The translations under genes were made by a program, and so were the position numbers. A stretch of 64,000 nucleotides of DNA from Photobacterium alginatilyticum (GTDB taxonomy: Bacteria; Pseudomonadota; Gammaproteobacteria; Enterobacterales; Vibrionaceae), in NCBI RefSeq assembly GCF_009910675.1, contig NZ_RSEJ01000001.1:248001-312000 (forward strand), given 5' to 3'. How positions within the stretch are numbered: the stretch's first letter is position 1; each line of letters starts with the position of its first letter. This document shows positions 34,829 to 45,226 of this stretch, in pieces. A model generated the notes under the pieces. That model did no database searches, was not told where the DNA came from, and saw nothing but the letters and a program-made list of their open reading frames with translations.

Positions 34829-35380
34829 CTAGTAAGCCTCTTTCAGGTTGTAGCTCTGTTTTTTTCGCTTAGCAACAGCGGTCAGAATGAAGTGACCGAC
34901 AACAGCAATGAGGACGGTGTTGCCTGCGGCAATAATGGTCAGCTGAGCCAAGACTTTCGTGAACGGTTCTGCGTAAAGAACGGCGTCTAGAAAGGCCGAG
35001 CAGCCATATCCGAGCACGTTGCCTATAAAGGCAAGTAAGATAAACAGGGTGAAATCGAGCTTAGAAAACAGGCCTTTTTCCAGCCGCTCCTTGGTGATTT
35101 TCGGGTAGAGCCCGATTAGCATCCCGACAATGCCGGAGCCCAGCACCCAGGTGATCCACACGCCCCAACCAGCAAACAAGTCAGTTACCCAGTGGCCGAT
35201 GAAGCCCACCAGAAAGCCGACAAGCGGGCCGAATAATACGCTGAATAAAGCTAATACAGCCATAGCCGGTTTGAGTGTGGTGTTAGCAAAAACAGGGATA
35301 CCAAACATAGGCAGGCCGCCTATACCATATAGCGCTGCGCCGATGGCAATAAGAACCACTGTCTTGGCAGAAAGATTCAT
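34829..35380 (-). CDS. ECF transporter S component (UPF0397/PF07155 family)
   Basis: A 183-residue membrane protein with about five to six helices. Its start, [20 protein letters not shown], and [20 protein letters not shown] are very characteristic of the UPF0397 family. Members are often annotated as riboflavin transporters, while the MtsT group has been proposed for methionine or its precursors. The MetJ-like operator upstream favours a methionine-related substrate, and no FMN riboswitch is seen. It is the first gene of the S-A-T operon. Confidence 0.9.
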   Translation of the reverse strand: MNLSAKTVVLIAIGAALYGIGGLPMFGIPVFANTTLKPAMAVLALFSVLFGPLVGFLVGFIGHWVTDLFAGWGVWITWVLGSGIVGMLIGLYPKITKERLEKGLFSKLDFTLFILLAFIGNVLGYGCSAFLDAVLYAEPFTKVLAQLTIIAAGNTVLIAVVGHFILTAVAKRKKQSYNLKEAY

Positions 35381-35480
35381 GACATAACCTTTAATTTACT
35401 CTTTATGGGTATTTTCTTTGTCATGCCTACCTGAAAAGCTCTAGTAGAAGCAGACGGCCGCCAAACTATTCAACAGGAAC

Positions 35481-35504
35481 AAAAAAACACACCAGTGGTG
35501 TGTT
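35481..35504 (-). terminator. intrinsic terminator in the ECF operon leader
   Basis: On the minus strand AACACACC, loop ACT, GGTGTGTT and five more T residues form a strong terminator about 100 bases before the first start codon. Only a transcript starting in the same leader can meet it, so it suggests attenuation or a riboswitch-like control. Confidence 0.65.
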
Positions 35505-35602
35505 ATTACCTGTGCGCAAATATCCATTTTGAGCAAGTGCGGTTATGTGGGTAGACATAAGCGGTGGCAATCATACATGAAGCAAAGCAATAAAGGAAAG
35601 CC

Positions 35603-35626
35603 TTACATCTAGACGTCTAAATGTTA
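35603..35626. promoter_or_regulatory. candidate MetJ operator (met boxes)
   Basis: Three contiguous octamers, TTACATCT, AGACGTCT and AAATGTTA, centre on a perfect met box (AGACGTCT). The surrounding 20 bases are a palindrome with one mismatch pair. MetJ binds tandem met boxes with S-adenosylmethionine. It lies about 220 bases upstream of the ECF S gene, a plausible operator position. Confidence 0.65.
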
Positions 35627-36202
35627 ATCGTTAATCGCAGAATTGATACAAATTTTAGATTTTGTTGAAAATTGAATAATTGTGATGATCTTTTTTTTGG
35701 GCTTTCTAAGCTAAAATTGTATCGATAGTTAGACAATGATGCGATTTGGATTCTAGCACGTTATTTTATTTGTCATGTCTATAAGTACTGGATATGAAAA
35801 GGGATAATTGTTATTTGTTCGAAAATTGTTCGCGTAAAGCCGATTTTTTCCTATACCTCATAGTGTTATCAGTGATAACTTGCTATTAAGAACATACTCA
35901 ATATATATGATGTAAGTCTATTTCCCTTTGTGGCAGATAACCTTCTGGATATATTGAATTTTATACTTTATTTTTTTGCATATATGGTAAATACTGCTGT
36001 GCAGCATGATTGAGTTTCAAACATGCAAAAAACAGTATTAGAGCCCTTTTTGTCAAGTATGAACTCTAGCGGAAACTTTGCACTGATACACAGAAACAGC
36101 ATCAGTTCAGATTTCAAGTTAGGGTAAAATTGGGTAAGATCAGTAATAGCTATCCCGCCAATTCTGGCTGGGTGCAGAGCCAAATCATATTGGAGATACA
36201 GC

Positions 36203-36847
36203 TTGATTAATGTATTCCTTGTAGATGATCACGAACTGGTTCGCACAGGGATCCGACGTCTTCTTGAAGATGTCCGTGGTATAAAAGTGGTAGGGGAAGC
36301 CGACAGTGGTGAAGAAGCCGTAAAATGGTGCCGTGCTGAACATGCGGATATCATTCTTATGGATATGAATATGCCTGGGATCGGTGGCCTTGAAGCGACA
36401 CGTAAGATTTTACGCTTTAATCCCGATGTTAAAATTATCGTTTTAACCATTCATACCGAAAATCCGTTCCCGACCAAAGTGATGCAGGCTGGGGCTGCGG
36501 GGTACCTGACCAAAGGTGCTGGTCCGGATGAAATGGTCAATGCGATCCGTATGGTGAATAGCGGACAACGCTATATATCCCCTGAAATTGCACAACAAAT
36601 GGCGCTAAGCCAGTTTGCACCAGATTCTGAGAATCCTTTTAAAGACCTGTCTGAGCGTGAGCTTCAGATCATGATGATGATCACCAAAGGTCAGAAAGTG
36701 ACAGAGATTTCTGAGCAGCTGAACTTAAGTCCCAAAACGGTTAACAGTTATCGTTATCGCCTGTTCAATAAACTGGACATCAACGGTGATGTAGAGCTGA
36801 CCCACCTTGCAATTCGTCATGGAATGTTAGACACAGAGACGTTGTAG
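36203..36847 (+). CDS. uvrY: response regulator UvrY (GacA)
   Basis: A 214-residue NarL/FixJ-type response regulator. It starts at a TTG at 36203 with GGAG upstream, which restores the family start [20 protein letters not shown]. The receiver phosphorylation site is in [13 protein letters not shown] (near D54) and the C-terminal HTH is [35 protein letters not shown]. With BarA it drives the CsrB/CsrC small RNAs that counter CsrA. Its TAG overlaps the uvrC GTG start by one base, as in other gammaproteobacteria. Confidence 0.96.
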   Translation: MINVFLVDDHELVRTGIRRLLEDVRGIKVVGEADSGEEAVKWCRAEHADIILMDMNMPGIGGLEATRKILRFNPDVKIIVLTIHTENPFPTKVMQAGAAGYLTKGAGPDEMVNAIRMVNSGQRYISPEIAQQMALSQFAPDSENPFKDLSERELQIMMMITKGQKVTEISEQLNLSPKTVNSYRYRLFNKLDINGDVELTHLAIRHGMLDTETL

Positions 36848-38697
36848 TGTCCGAATCTGTTGACGAAAAAAGCTTTGATTCAAAAAGCTTTCTCAAAACC
36901 GTTACTCATCAGCCCGGCGTATACCGAATGTACGACGAGGCTGACGAGGTCATCTATGTTGGCAAAGCCAAAGATTTGAAAAAGCGCCTGTCGAGCTATT
37001 TTCGTATCAATGTGTCGGGAGAGAAAACCCGTGCCTTGGTGAAGAATATCCACAAAGTGGATGTCACCGTAACGCACACTGAGACAGAAGCGCTGATCCT
37101 CGAGCACAACTACATTAAGTTGTACTTGCCCAAGTACAATGTATTGCTGCGCGATGACAAGTCCTATCCTTATATCTTCCTTAGCGCGAATGCCCATCCT
37201 CGATTGATGATTCACCGGGGAGCCAAGAAACGCAAAGGAGAGTATTTCGGTCCCTATCCTGATTCGGGCGCTGTACGCGAAAGCCTTCACTTGCTGCAAA
37301 AAATCTTTCCCGTGCGTCAGTGCGAAGATTCTGTTTATGCCAACCGCAGCCGTCCGTGCCTGATGTATCAGATTGGCCGTTGTCTCGGCCCGTGCGTGAA
37401 GGGACTGGTAAGCGATGAAGACTATCAGGAACAGGTGAATTTTGTGCGCCTGTTTCTACAGGGCAAAGACCGTCAGGTTATCGCCTCGATGGTTGAAAAA
37501 ATGGAACAGGCTAGCCAGCAACTTGCCTTTGAAAAGGCGGCTACCTATCGCGATCAGATCCAGGCTTTGCGCAGGGTCCAGGAGCAGCAGTTTGTCAGCC
37601 ATGACAACGAAGATGATATGGACGTTATCGGTATTGCCCATGAACGGGGAATGGCTTGTATTCATGCGCTGTATATACGTCAGGGCAAAATCCTCGGCAG
37701 CCGCAGTTATTTCCCTAAAATGCCCAATGATGCCGATTTGACGGAAGTACTATCCAGTTTTGTCAGCCAGTTCTATCTTAACCAGGCTGAAGGCCGGGTA
37801 ATCCCGTCAGTGATTCTGCTGGGTGCCGATCTGGGTGAAGAGAAAACCTTGCTGGCTGATACCTTGACGGAGCTGGCCGGACGAAAGGTTGAGCTGAAAA
37901 CCCAGTCGCGCGGAAACCGCGCTCGCTATCAGAAGTTGGCGCAAACGAATGCCAACACGGCACTGATCAGCAAGCTGAATCATAAAATGACTATTCAGCA
38001 GCGTTTTACGGCACTGAGCGAGGCACTGAAGCTTAATATTCTTGAGCGGATGGAATGTTTCGATATCAGCCATACCATGGGGGAGAAAACAGTTGCTTCG
38101 TGTGTGGTGTTTAATCAGGATGGCCCGTTAAAGCAGGAGTATCGCCGTTACAATATCACCGGGATAACAGGGGGAGATGACTATGCTGCAATGGCACAAG
38201 TTCTTGCTCGAAGGTATGGAAAACAATTAGATCCAGATAAGATTCCCGACATAATTTTTATCGATGGGGGTAGAGGTCAGCTCTCAAGAGCGTATGATGT
38301 AGTTAATCCGTTGATGAAAGAGTGGCCGAAGCGATCAATGTTGGTGGGGGTGGCAAAGGGAACCACACGCAAACCCGGGCTGGAAACCCTACTTTTGGTC
38401 ACAGGGGAAGAGTTCTCGATGCCGTCTGATTCACCGGCTTTGCATTTGGTCCAGCACATTCGCGATGAAAGCCATAATCACGCGATTAGCGGTCACCGGG
38501 CTCAGCGAGCCAAGGTCAGAAAACGTAGTGCATTGGAAGATGTCGAAGGTATTGGACCAAAGCGCAGACAAGCATTATTGAAGTATATGGGTGGTCTACA
38601 AGAACTAAAAAGAGCAAGCAGAGAAGAAATCGCTAAGGTACCCGGTATCAGTAAGTCCTTGGCCGAGAAAATTTATGACGCATTGCAACACAGTTAG
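36847..38697 (+). CDS. uvrC: excinuclease ABC subunit C
   Basis: A 616-residue nuclease of nucleotide excision repair that cuts both sides of the lesion with UvrB. It has an N-terminal GIY-YIG nuclease domain ([20 protein letters not shown], about residues 18-40), a UVR/UvrB-binding helix near 205-235, an RNase H-like C-terminal nuclease domain ([32 protein letters not shown]) and two helix-hairpin-helix motifs at the end ([20 protein letters not shown]). The GTG start overlaps the uvrY stop. Length is normal. Confidence 0.97.
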   Translation: MSESVDEKSFDSKSFLKTVTHQPGVYRMYDEADEVIYVGKAKDLKKRLSSYFRINVSGEKTRALVKNIHKVDVTVTHTETEALILEHNYIKLYLPKYNVLLRDDKSYPYIFLSANAHPRLMIHRGAKKRKGEYFGPYPDSGAVRESLHLLQKIFPVRQCEDSVYANRSRPCLMYQIGRCLGPCVKGLVSDEDYQEQVNFVRLFLQGKDRQVIASMVEKMEQASQQLAFEKAATYRDQIQALRRVQEQQFVSHDNEDDMDVIGIAHERGMACIHALYIRQGKILGSRSYFPKMPNDADLTEVLSSFVSQFYLNQAEGRVIPSVILLGADLGEEKTLLADTLTELAGRKVELKTQSRGNRARYQKLAQTNANTALISKLNHKMTIQQRFTALSEALKLNILERMECFDISHTMGEKTVASCVVFNQDGPLKQEYRRYNITGITGGDDYAAMAQVLARRYGKQLDPDKIPDIIFIDGGRGQLSRAYDVVNPLMKEWPKRSMLVGVAKGTTRKPGLETLLLVTGEEFSMPSDSPALHLVQHIRDESHNHAISGHRAQRAKVRKRSALEDVEGIGPKRRQALLKYMGGLQELKRASREEIAKVPGISKSLAEKIYDALQHS

Positions 38698-38741
38698 CTT
38701 TGCGGCACCCTAATGAAGTCAATCATAAGAACTAATAAATT

Positions 38742-39299
38742 ATGCGTTTAACGATTCCAAATATCCTCAGCTTCATCCGGCTATTGCTTATCCCATTTTT
38801 TGTGGTCACATTCTATTTGCCTTACACCTGGGCGCCGTTCGCGACCGCATTAATTTTCTTTGTAGCCGGGGTGACGGATTGGTTTGATGGGTATCTGGCT
38901 CGCAAGCTTAATCAGACGACGCGCTTTGGTGCTTTTATCGATCCTGTTGCTGACAAGGTAATGGTGGCGACGGCAATGGTGCTGGTTGTCGAGCATTATC
39001 ATTCTCTGTGGGTAACAATCCCTGCTGTGACCATGATTGGTCGTGAGATTATTATTTCGGCGCTTCGTGAGTGGATGGCCGAACTGGGTAAGCGCTCCAG
39101 CGTGGCTGTCTCTTGGGTTGGCAAGGTCAAAACAGGATCACAGATGTTTGCGTTGCTTGTTCTGCTTTGGCACCCAAATGAATGGTTAGTGTGGGTTGGT
39201 TATATCGCGTTGTATGTGGCAATGGTGCTGACATATTGGTCAATGTACATTTACCTGAAGGCTGCAAAGGACGATTTGCTTAATTCAGAGGATGCCTGA
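38742..39299 (+). CDS. pgsA: CDP-diacylglycerol--glycerol-3-phosphate 3-phosphatidyltransferase
   Basis: A 185-residue inner-membrane enzyme that makes phosphatidylglycerophosphate from CDP-diacylglycerol and glycerol-3-phosphate. The CDP-alcohol phosphotransferase motif D-x2-DG-x2-AR-x8-G-x3-D-x3-D is complete ([20 protein letters not shown] followed by IDPVADK). About four to five helices are visible. It follows uvrC by 44 bases and ends before a terminator, the conserved uvrY-uvrC-pgsA arrangement. Confidence 0.97.
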   Translation: MRLTIPNILSFIRLLLIPFFVVTFYLPYTWAPFATALIFFVAGVTDWFDGYLARKLNQTTRFGAFIDPVADKVMVATAMVLVVEHYHSLWVTIPAVTMIGREIIISALREWMAELGKRSSVAVSWVGKVKTGSQMFALLVLLWHPNEWLVWVGYIALYVAMVLTYWSMYIYLKAAKDDLLNSEDA

Positions 39300-39320
39300 G
39301 CAAACGTGAAAGAATTGTAG

Positions 39321-39345
39321 AAAAGCGGCCACAGGCCGCTTTTTT
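39321..39345 (+). terminator. terminator of uvrY-uvrC-pgsA
   Basis: AAAAGCGGCC, loop ACA, GGCCGCTTTT plus more T, 22 bases after the pgsA stop. Confidence 0.9.
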
Positions 39346-39449
39346 ATTGCTTATAAGCCAGTTACAACAACAGAACGCTTACGGGGTGGCGATGTTTTGC
39401 TGTAATTGGTGGAAATTAGAGCAAACGGTTTCATTTTTTCATTTTTTGC

Positions 39450-39477
39450 GTGACAGCCCCTGTGGGTTCTGTAGAAT
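39450..39477 (+). promoter_or_regulatory. promoter of the isolated tRNA-Cys gene
   Basis: A -35-like GTGACA (39450-39455) and a -10 TAGAAT (39472-39477) are 16 bases apart, followed by a GC-rich GGCGCC discriminator typical of stable RNA promoters. Confidence 0.6.
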
Positions 39478-39533
39478 GGCGCCATACCGAGCAGGGCATG
39501 TCTTTGACGGTATGAACAAGAAGTAATAACGAA

Positions 39534-39607
39534 GGCGCGTTGGCAGAGTGGCTATGCAGCGGATTGCAAATCCGTGGACCTCGGTTCGACTCCGGGACGC
39601 GCCTCCA
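39534..39607 (+). tRNA. tRNA-Cys (GCA), copy 1
   Basis: A 74-nt cloverleaf: acceptor GGCGCGT pairs with ACGCGCC, the anticodon loop is in GGATTGCAAATCC (GCA), the T-loop is GGTTCGACTCC, the discriminator is U and the CCA is encoded. It stands alone after pgsA and is identical to the copies at 54186 and 54548. Confidence 0.97.
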
Positions 39608-39632
39608 TCTCATTCTAGTGAGATGGTATTAG

Positions 39633-39655
39633 ACCAGCCTAGAGCTGGTTTTTTT
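39633..39655 (+). terminator. terminator after tRNA-Cys copy 1
   Basis: ACCAGC, loop CTAGA, GCTGGT and a T7 run. The same module follows the tRNA cluster at 54649 and occurs again at 55944. Confidence 0.85.
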
Positions 39656-39682
39656 ATGCCTGAAATCTGGCTCTACTTTCTG

Positions 39683-39734
39683 CACCTCGCACCTCGCACC
39701 TCGCACCTCGCACCTCGCACCTCGCACCTCGCAC
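39683..39734. repeat. tandem heptamer repeat (CACCTCG, about 7.4 units)
   Basis: The 7-base unit CACCTCG repeats without change across 52 bases right after the tRNA-Cys terminator. No coding frame uses it. It is a simple sequence repeat, not a CRISPR array, since there are no spacers. Confidence 0.9.
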
Positions 39735-39990
39735 TTTACTCAGACTCCACACTTAGCTTAATCTCGGTTCAGTTGTAGTGCTCGTGGCTGAAGCAATTGA
39801 ACGCATTGTGGTGATGCTCAATCGATTGATCGACATTTTGCAACGAACTTGTGAATTAAAGGTTATTTATTTACTAAATCACCCTCGATAAACTATGGCT
39901 ATTACAATAAATGCGTGAATCGCAACGCGAAGCACAAGCCCGACCGATAACAATAGATGCATTATGCATATGGAAGTACACGGAGCCACA

Positions 39991-42837
39991 ATGCAGCAGC
40001 CCTACAAGACATTGATTGAGCAATTACAACATCAGATTGATGATAAGCGGATTATTACCGATCCCACCTTAACGTTGGCATACGGTACTGATGCTAGTTT
40101 CTATCGCTTGGTTCCCAAGCTAATACTTCAGCTTGATACTCTGGATGAAGTCGTTTACGCGATAAAGGCATGTTACAACCTGAATATACCAGTGACTTTC
40201 CGGGCAGCAGGAACAAGCTTATCGGGGCAGGCACTGTCAGATTCAGTGCTTATCACACTTACAAATAACTGGCGCAATCATAAAATCCTCAACGGTGGTG
40301 AACAAATCTGGTTACAGCCGGGAGTCATCGGTGCAGAGGCTAATAAGTTCCTGACACCGTACGGACGTAAGATTGGTCCTGATCCGGCGTCTATCAACAC
40401 CTGTAAAATTGGTGGTATTGCTGCGAATAACGCGTCCGGTATGTGTTGTGGTACGGCGCAAAACAGTTATAAGACACTGGCAGGAATGACTATTGTCCTG
40501 GCTGATGGCACCATCCTAAATACCTTGGATGCCGACAGTGTTGCCCAGTTCAAACAAAGTCACCAGGAGTTGCTGGCAGACCTATCGGCTTTGGCCCAGC
40601 ATTGCCATGATACCCCTGAGCTAGCGGATAAAATCAGGCACAAGTATCGCCTGAAAAATACCACCGGCTACAGCCTTAATTCGCTAGTGGACTATGATGA
40701 CCCGATCGAGATCCTTCAGCACCTGATGATAGGCTCGGAAGGTACACTTGGTTTTATCGCCGATATTACCTATAACACAGTTGTTGACCATGCTTTCAAG
40801 GCGTCGGGACTGTTTGTCTTTGCTGATATCGAAAAAACCTGTCTGGCCGTCAGCGAGCTCAGCAAGACCAACGTTGCCGCCGTCGAACTGATGGATAGCC
40901 GTTCACTGGCTTCTGTTGCCGACGAACCGGGCATGCCTGACTTCATTGCACAATTGGGTGCTAACGGAAATGCCGAGGCGGCAGCACTATTAATCGAAAT
41001 TCATGCCGAAAATGAAGAGGCGCTGTCCTCGCAGGGCGAGGCGTTGACTTCATTGATTAATGCGTATTCACCGATTGAGCAAGTTGCCTTTAGCCGTGAT
41101 GCGAACGTGTGTGCTCAGCTTTGGGGTATCCGCAAAGGGCTGTTTCCTGCTGTAGGTGCGGTGCGTGAAACGGGCACCACCGTTATCATCGAAGATGTTG
41201 CTTTCCCTATTGAACAGCTGGCCCCTGCTGTACGTGAGTTGCAGGAACTGTTCATCAAATATCACTATCACGAAGCGATTATCTTTGGTCATGCCCTTGC
41301 CGGTAACTTGCATTTTGTATTCACTCAGGCTTTTGATACGGAAGAAGAGGTAGAACGCTACAGTGCATTTATGGATGCGGTAGCCCAGCTAGTAGCTGTT
41401 GACTACCAAGGGTCACTGAAAGCTGAGCACGGTACCGGCCGTAATATGGCGCCGTTTGTCGAGCTTGAGTGGGGCGCAGAGGGTTATGCCCTGATGCAGA
41501 AAATCAAGCGTATCTTTGACAGTACCGGCATCCTTAATCCGGGGGTTATTCTCAATGATGACCATCAGGCCCATGTTAAAGATCTCAAGGAGATGCCGGC
41601 TGCCGATACCCTGATTGATAAGTGTATTGAGTGCGGCTTCTGCGAACCAGTCTGCCCGTCGCGCAACCTGTCGCTAACGCCGCGGCAGCGTAATACCGTA
41701 TTTCGTGAGATCAGCCGCTTGCGTCGTACCGATGAAGATCCGGTACGACTGGCAGAAATGGAAAAGTCCTTTAAATACCAGGGAATAAATACCTGTGCAG
41801 CCACAGGGCTGTGTGCCGATCGTTGCCCAGTAGGAATTAATACCGGTGATCTGATGCGCAAGCTACGTGAAGACCATTCCGGGATGGCGAAAAGCATAGC
41901 GCGTTGGACGGCAAACAACTTTAATGGCATTACTGCAGCTACGCGGGTAGGGCTCAGTGCTGCGAATGGAATGCACTCAGTGCTGGGCAGTAAGAATATG
42001 CAGGCACTGTCGAAAGCTGCCCATAAATTATCCGGTCAGAAAATTCCGCTTTGGACGCCGCATATGCCAAGGTCGGCAGGCAAGATGCCGAAGCCCGAGG
42101 CGTTGATCATCCATTCGGTGTCTAAGCAAAAAGTCGTCTACTTCCCGAGCTGTGCTTCGAGAAATATGGGAACCGAGAAGAAGGCTATGGATGCGCGACC
42201 GTTAGCAGAAGTAACGATGTCGCTGCTTGCAAAGGCAGGTTATGAAGTCGTTCTGCCTAATGACTTGAATAGCCAGTGCTGCGGGATGCCTTATAAGAGC
42301 AAAGGGTTTGTTGATACAGCCAATAGCAAGGCCAAACAGCTCGAAGAGGCATTATGGGCAGCATCAGAGCAGGGAACACTGCCTGTGCTAATGGATACCA
42401 GCCCATGTGCAAGCCTGAGTAAAGATACGCTACGTAAGGACATTACTATCTACGAGCCGTTCAAGTTTGTGGCGGACTTTGTGATGCCGCGCCTTGATAT
42501 TACACCTCAGGATGAACCTGTAATGCTGCATATTACCTGTACATCACGCCGTAAAGGGTTGGCCGGAGTCATGCAGCAAGTGACAGAGGCTTGTGCCAAT
42601 CAGGTAATTATTCCTGAAGATATTCAATGTTGTGGCTTCGCCGGTGATAAGGGCTTTACGACGCCAGAACTCAATGAGTCGGCTCTGTCGCCACTTAAGG
42701 CTCAGGTGCCTGACAATTGTAAAGAAGGTTACTCGAATAGCCGTACTTGTGAGATCGGCCTATCAGAGCATAGTGGCATTGAATATCGGTCTATTCTCTA
42801 TTTAGTCGATAAAGTGAGTCAGGCGCGAACCGGTTAA
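39991..42837 (+). CDS. FAD-linked and (4Fe-4S) oxidoreductase, D-lactate dehydrogenase type
   Basis: A 948-residue protein from the ATG at 39991 (behind ACGGAG), consisting of a FAD_binding_4 domain (VTFRAAGTSLSGQALSDSVL near residue 70), a FAD-oxidase C domain, a ferredoxin-like cluster motif (CIECGFCEPVCPSRN near 545 and CAATGLCADRCPVGIN) and two C-terminal CCG domains (NSQCCGMPYKSKG, DIQCCGFAGDKG). This architecture matches respiratory D-lactate dehydrogenases (Dld-II), which feed electrons to quinone. The lactate permease downstream supports lactate. Another 2-hydroxy acid remains possible. Confidence 0.88.
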   Translation: MQQPYKTLIEQLQHQIDDKRIITDPTLTLAYGTDASFYRLVPKLILQLDTLDEVVYAIKACYNLNIPVTFRAAGTSLSGQALSDSVLITLTNNWRNHKILNGGEQIWLQPGVIGAEANKFLTPYGRKIGPDPASINTCKIGGIAANNASGMCCGTAQNSYKTLAGMTIVLADGTILNTLDADSVAQFKQSHQELLADLSALAQHCHDTPELADKIRHKYRLKNTTGYSLNSLVDYDDPIEILQHLMIGSEGTLGFIADITYNTVVDHAFKASGLFVFADIEKTCLAVSELSKTNVAAVELMDSRSLASVADEPGMPDFIAQLGANGNAEAAALLIEIHAENEEALSSQGEALTSLINAYSPIEQVAFSRDANVCAQLWGIRKGLFPAVGAVRETGTTVIIEDVAFPIEQLAPAVRELQELFIKYHYHEAIIFGHALAGNLHFVFTQAFDTEEEVERYSAFMDAVAQLVAVDYQGSLKAEHGTGRNMAPFVELEWGAEGYALMQKIKRIFDSTGILNPGVILNDDHQAHVKDLKEMPAADTLIDKCIECGFCEPVCPSRNLSLTPRQRNTVFREISRLRRTDEDPVRLAEMEKSFKYQGINTCAATGLCADRCPVGINTGDLMRKLREDHSGMAKSIARWTANNFNGITAATRVGLSAANGMHSVLGSKNMQALSKAAHKLSGQKIPLWTPHMPRSAGKMPKPEALIIHSVSKQKVVYFPSCASRNMGTEKKAMDARPLAEVTMSLLAKAGYEVVLPNDLNSQCCGMPYKSKGFVDTANSKAKQLEEALWAASEQGTLPVLMDTSPCASLSKDTLRKDITIYEPFKFVADFVMPRLDITPQDEPVMLHITCTSRRKGLAGVMQQVTEACANQVIIPEDIQCCGFAGDKGFTTPELNESALSPLKAQVPDNCKEGYSNSRTCEIGLSEHSGIEYRSILYLVDKVSQARTG

Positions 42838-42875
42838 AATTACAAATTAACTGCTGGTCTTATTCGTAATTTGAA

Positions 42876-42908
42876 AGAGCAAGCTGAAGTTCAGCTTGCT
42901 CTTTTTTA
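42876..42908 (+). terminator. terminator after the lactate dehydrogenase gene
   Basis: AGAGCAAGCTGAA and TTCAGCTTGCTCT form a 13-pair stem around a single G (in practice a small loop), followed by TTTTTT. Confidence 0.88.
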
Positions 42909-43553
42909 TGGATGAATAAATTATCTTTGTTAATATAAATATATTTCAATAAGTATTTAGGGTTAATTCTTGCATTGTTAGAACTTTATCACTGTTTCTT
43001 ATTGTTCATGTTTAGTCTTAATTTTTCATTTATTTATTATATAAATGAATAGGGCTAATATCTGGGTTTGTTATTTACTTTCATTTGTTAAGGCTATTCT
43101 TGCCTGCTGCCTACGTTATTTTGTAAGTTTACAATATTATATTTTTCAACCCTTGATGACGATTGTGATTACTCGAGGTTAAAACGCTATATTTATCTTT
43201 TTAATAGTGACTGTTTGCGAAACTTACTGTGTCATATACCTCTTCAATTATGATGGATATCTCCGGGGTTTATGGTTAACTATCTGTTTTATAACTATTG
43301 TTCTGATTTAGGTGTTGTATGGATAGGGCGTTGAAATTTAAATTGTAGGCGATAGGTTAATTAACTGTTGTTTGGGTGGTGGTAATAATTAAAAAGGTCA
43401 TTAAAATATTCAACCCACAATAATAATACACTCAGCCTTCAATAATAAAAATGGATGTGTAGTTTACACGTCAAAGTTAGCAAGACCCGAATTATTATAC
43501 ACATGCTGTTTTATATGGCGATAACTGGGTCTGAATACACGGAGTATATTTTA
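42909..43553. other. 645-bp AT-rich region upstream of the lactate permease
   Basis: No gene is seen; the sequence is strongly AT-rich. It must hold the permease promoter. I could not identify an operator with confidence. Confidence 0.5.
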
Positions 43554-45140
43554 ATGACGTCCCTATTTTTATCGGTGATACCAATTGTTATTCTGATTTG
43601 GATGATGACAAAGAAGAATGGCGTACCCTCTCATATCGCTTTGCCTATTACGGCATTAATGGTCGGTGCACTGCAATTGTTTTATTTTGGCACTGATATA
43701 ACCTTAATCAATGCCAATATCATTGCTGGTATGTTGTCTGCGATCACGCCGATTTCAATTGTTGCGGGTGCCATTCTTTTGAATCGAATGATATACCTGT
43801 CAGGTGCAGAGGACGTTATTCGTCGTTGGCTGGAAGGTATTAGCCGTAACCAGGTTGCGCAACTGATGATCATTGGCTGGGCATTTGCCTTTATGATCGA
43901 AGGCGCATCCGGCTTTGGTACCCCGGCTGCTATCGCGGCACCTATATTGGTGGGCCTTGGTTTCAACCCGTTGAAGGTCGCCATGTTGGCATTGGTAATG
44001 AACTCTGTGCCGGTATCCTTTGGTGCAGTGGGAACCCCAACGTGGTTTGGCTTCTCGAACTTGGGGCTGGATGAGGTCGCTTTGCTAGAAACGGGCAAGA
44101 TCACGGCGCTTATTCACCTTATCGCTGCCTTTATTATCCCTCCAATGGCATTGCGATTTATCGTAAGTTGGAGTGAAATTCGCCGTAATTACCTGTTTGT
44201 GCTTATAAGTACTTTATCTTGTACGGTGCCTTATTTCTTGCTGGCGCAATGGAACTATGAGTTTCCTGCATTGGTAGGCGGTGCCATCGGCCTGGTGCTG
44301 TCTGTGATCACGGCGCGAAGTGGTTTTGGTTTGGTCGCAATGCAACCATCCGTGGATAGCAAGGCGTCAGTTCCCGTTGCGGCACGTGATGTGTTCAAAG
44401 CAATGACACCGACCATTTTGCTGATTGTGATTTTGATCGTTACCCGCATCAAGCAGTTTGGCATTAAGGGGATGTTAACGGACAGTACTGAGATGTTCAG
44501 TGTGTCCTTTGGTCCGCTGGGGGATTTTAGTATCAGCCAGGCGTTGATATTTAAACTCAGCCATATTCTAGGCACAGATGTGTCTTGGGCGTATAAGACA
44601 CTGTATGTACCCGCGCTTATTCCGTTCCTATTGGTGGTTTTGATCTCAATTCCACTGTTCAGGCTACCAGCCGATGTGGTTAAGCAGATGTTTGCTGAAA
44701 CTGGAAACCGCATCAAGATGCCATTCATTGCCCTTGTTGGTGCCTTGATTATGGTTAAGCTGATGATGACGGGCGGTGAGAATTCACCCATTATGACAAC
44801 GGGCCAGGCGTTTTCCGATCTGATGGGAACCAGTTGGCAGTATGTAGCGGCTTATCTTGGTGCGCTTGGCGCTTTCTTCTCGGGATCGGCGACGGTGTCT
44901 AACCTTACTTTTGGGGCGATTCAACAAACCATCGCCATTAACGTCGGGTTGCCGCAGACAACTATCTTGGCGTTACAATCGGTTGGTGGCGCTATGGGGA
45001 ACATGGTGTGTATCAATAACATTATTGCGGTGTCGACTATCCTCGGTATTGCCAATAAAGAAGGTTTTATTATCAAGCGAACGGTTGTACCAATGGTGGT
45101 TTACGGTGTTGGCGCTGCGGTAATGAGCACCCTGATTTAG
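43554..45140 (+). CDS. lldP: L-lactate permease family transporter
   Basis: A 528-residue inner-membrane protein with about 12-13 helices. I start it at the ATG at 43554, nine bases after GGAG; the frame is open further upstream but without a ribosome site. Family segments are AFMIEGASGFGTPAAIAAPI near residue 120, SFGAVGTPTWFGFSNLG and the C-terminal FFSGSATVSNLTFGAIQQTI and LQSVGGAMGNMVCINNIIAV. It imports lactate with protons. It belongs functionally with the dehydrogenase at 39991 but has its own promoter region. Confidence 0.92.
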   Translation: MTSLFLSVIPIVILIWMMTKKNGVPSHIALPITALMVGALQLFYFGTDITLINANIIAGMLSAITPISIVAGAILLNRMIYLSGAEDVIRRWLEGISRNQVAQLMIIGWAFAFMIEGASGFGTPAAIAAPILVGLGFNPLKVAMLALVMNSVPVSFGAVGTPTWFGFSNLGLDEVALLETGKITALIHLIAAFIIPPMALRFIVSWSEIRRNYLFVLISTLSCTVPYFLLAQWNYEFPALVGGAIGLVLSVITARSGFGLVAMQPSVDSKASVPVAARDVFKAMTPTILLIVILIVTRIKQFGIKGMLTDSTEMFSVSFGPLGDFSISQALIFKLSHILGTDVSWAYKTLYVPALIPFLLVVLISIPLFRLPADVVKQMFAETGNRIKMPFIALVGALIMVKLMMTGGENSPIMTTGQAFSDLMGTSWQYVAAYLGALGAFFSGSATVSNLTFGAIQQTIAINVGLPQTTILALQSVGGAMGNMVCINNIIAVSTILGIANKEGFIIKRTVVPMVVYGVGAAVMSTLI

Positions 45141-45193
45141 CGGTTTGATATCTGAAAGTGTCGATATAAGTAAAGACAATGTAAGAAAATAAG

Positions 45194-45221
45194 AGTGTGG
45201 CCAGAGATGGCCACACTTTTT
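45194..45221. terminator. bidirectional terminator between lldP and the LysR gene
   Basis: AGTGTGGCC, loop AGAGAT, GGCCACACT with TTTTT on the plus side and A-rich sequence on the other. It separates two convergent genes. Confidence 0.85.
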
Positions 45222-45226
45222 AATGC

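Larger units (their letters stand above)
35381..36202. other. 822-bp divergent region between the ECF operon and uvrY
   Basis: It holds the MetJ-like operator and a leader terminator for the ECF operon and, on the other side, the uvrY promoter region. A stem (TTATGT/ACATAA near 35542-35560) lies within the ECF leader. The rest is AT-rich with no gene; a 71-codon minus-strand frame at 35968-36183 lacks support. Confidence 0.6.

Noticed and set aside
35381..35640. FMN, TPP or cobalamin riboswitch in the ECF leader
   Set aside because: A GCCACCG string looked like a B12 box, but the rest of the consensus is absent and no RFN or THI elements are seen.
35968..36183. 71-codon minus-strand frame upstream of uvrY
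   Set aside because: No ribosome site, no recognisable features, and it lies in the uvrY promoter region.
39683..39734. Possible CRISPR array
   Set aside because: The repeat unit is only 7 bases and contiguous, with no spacers and no cas genes.
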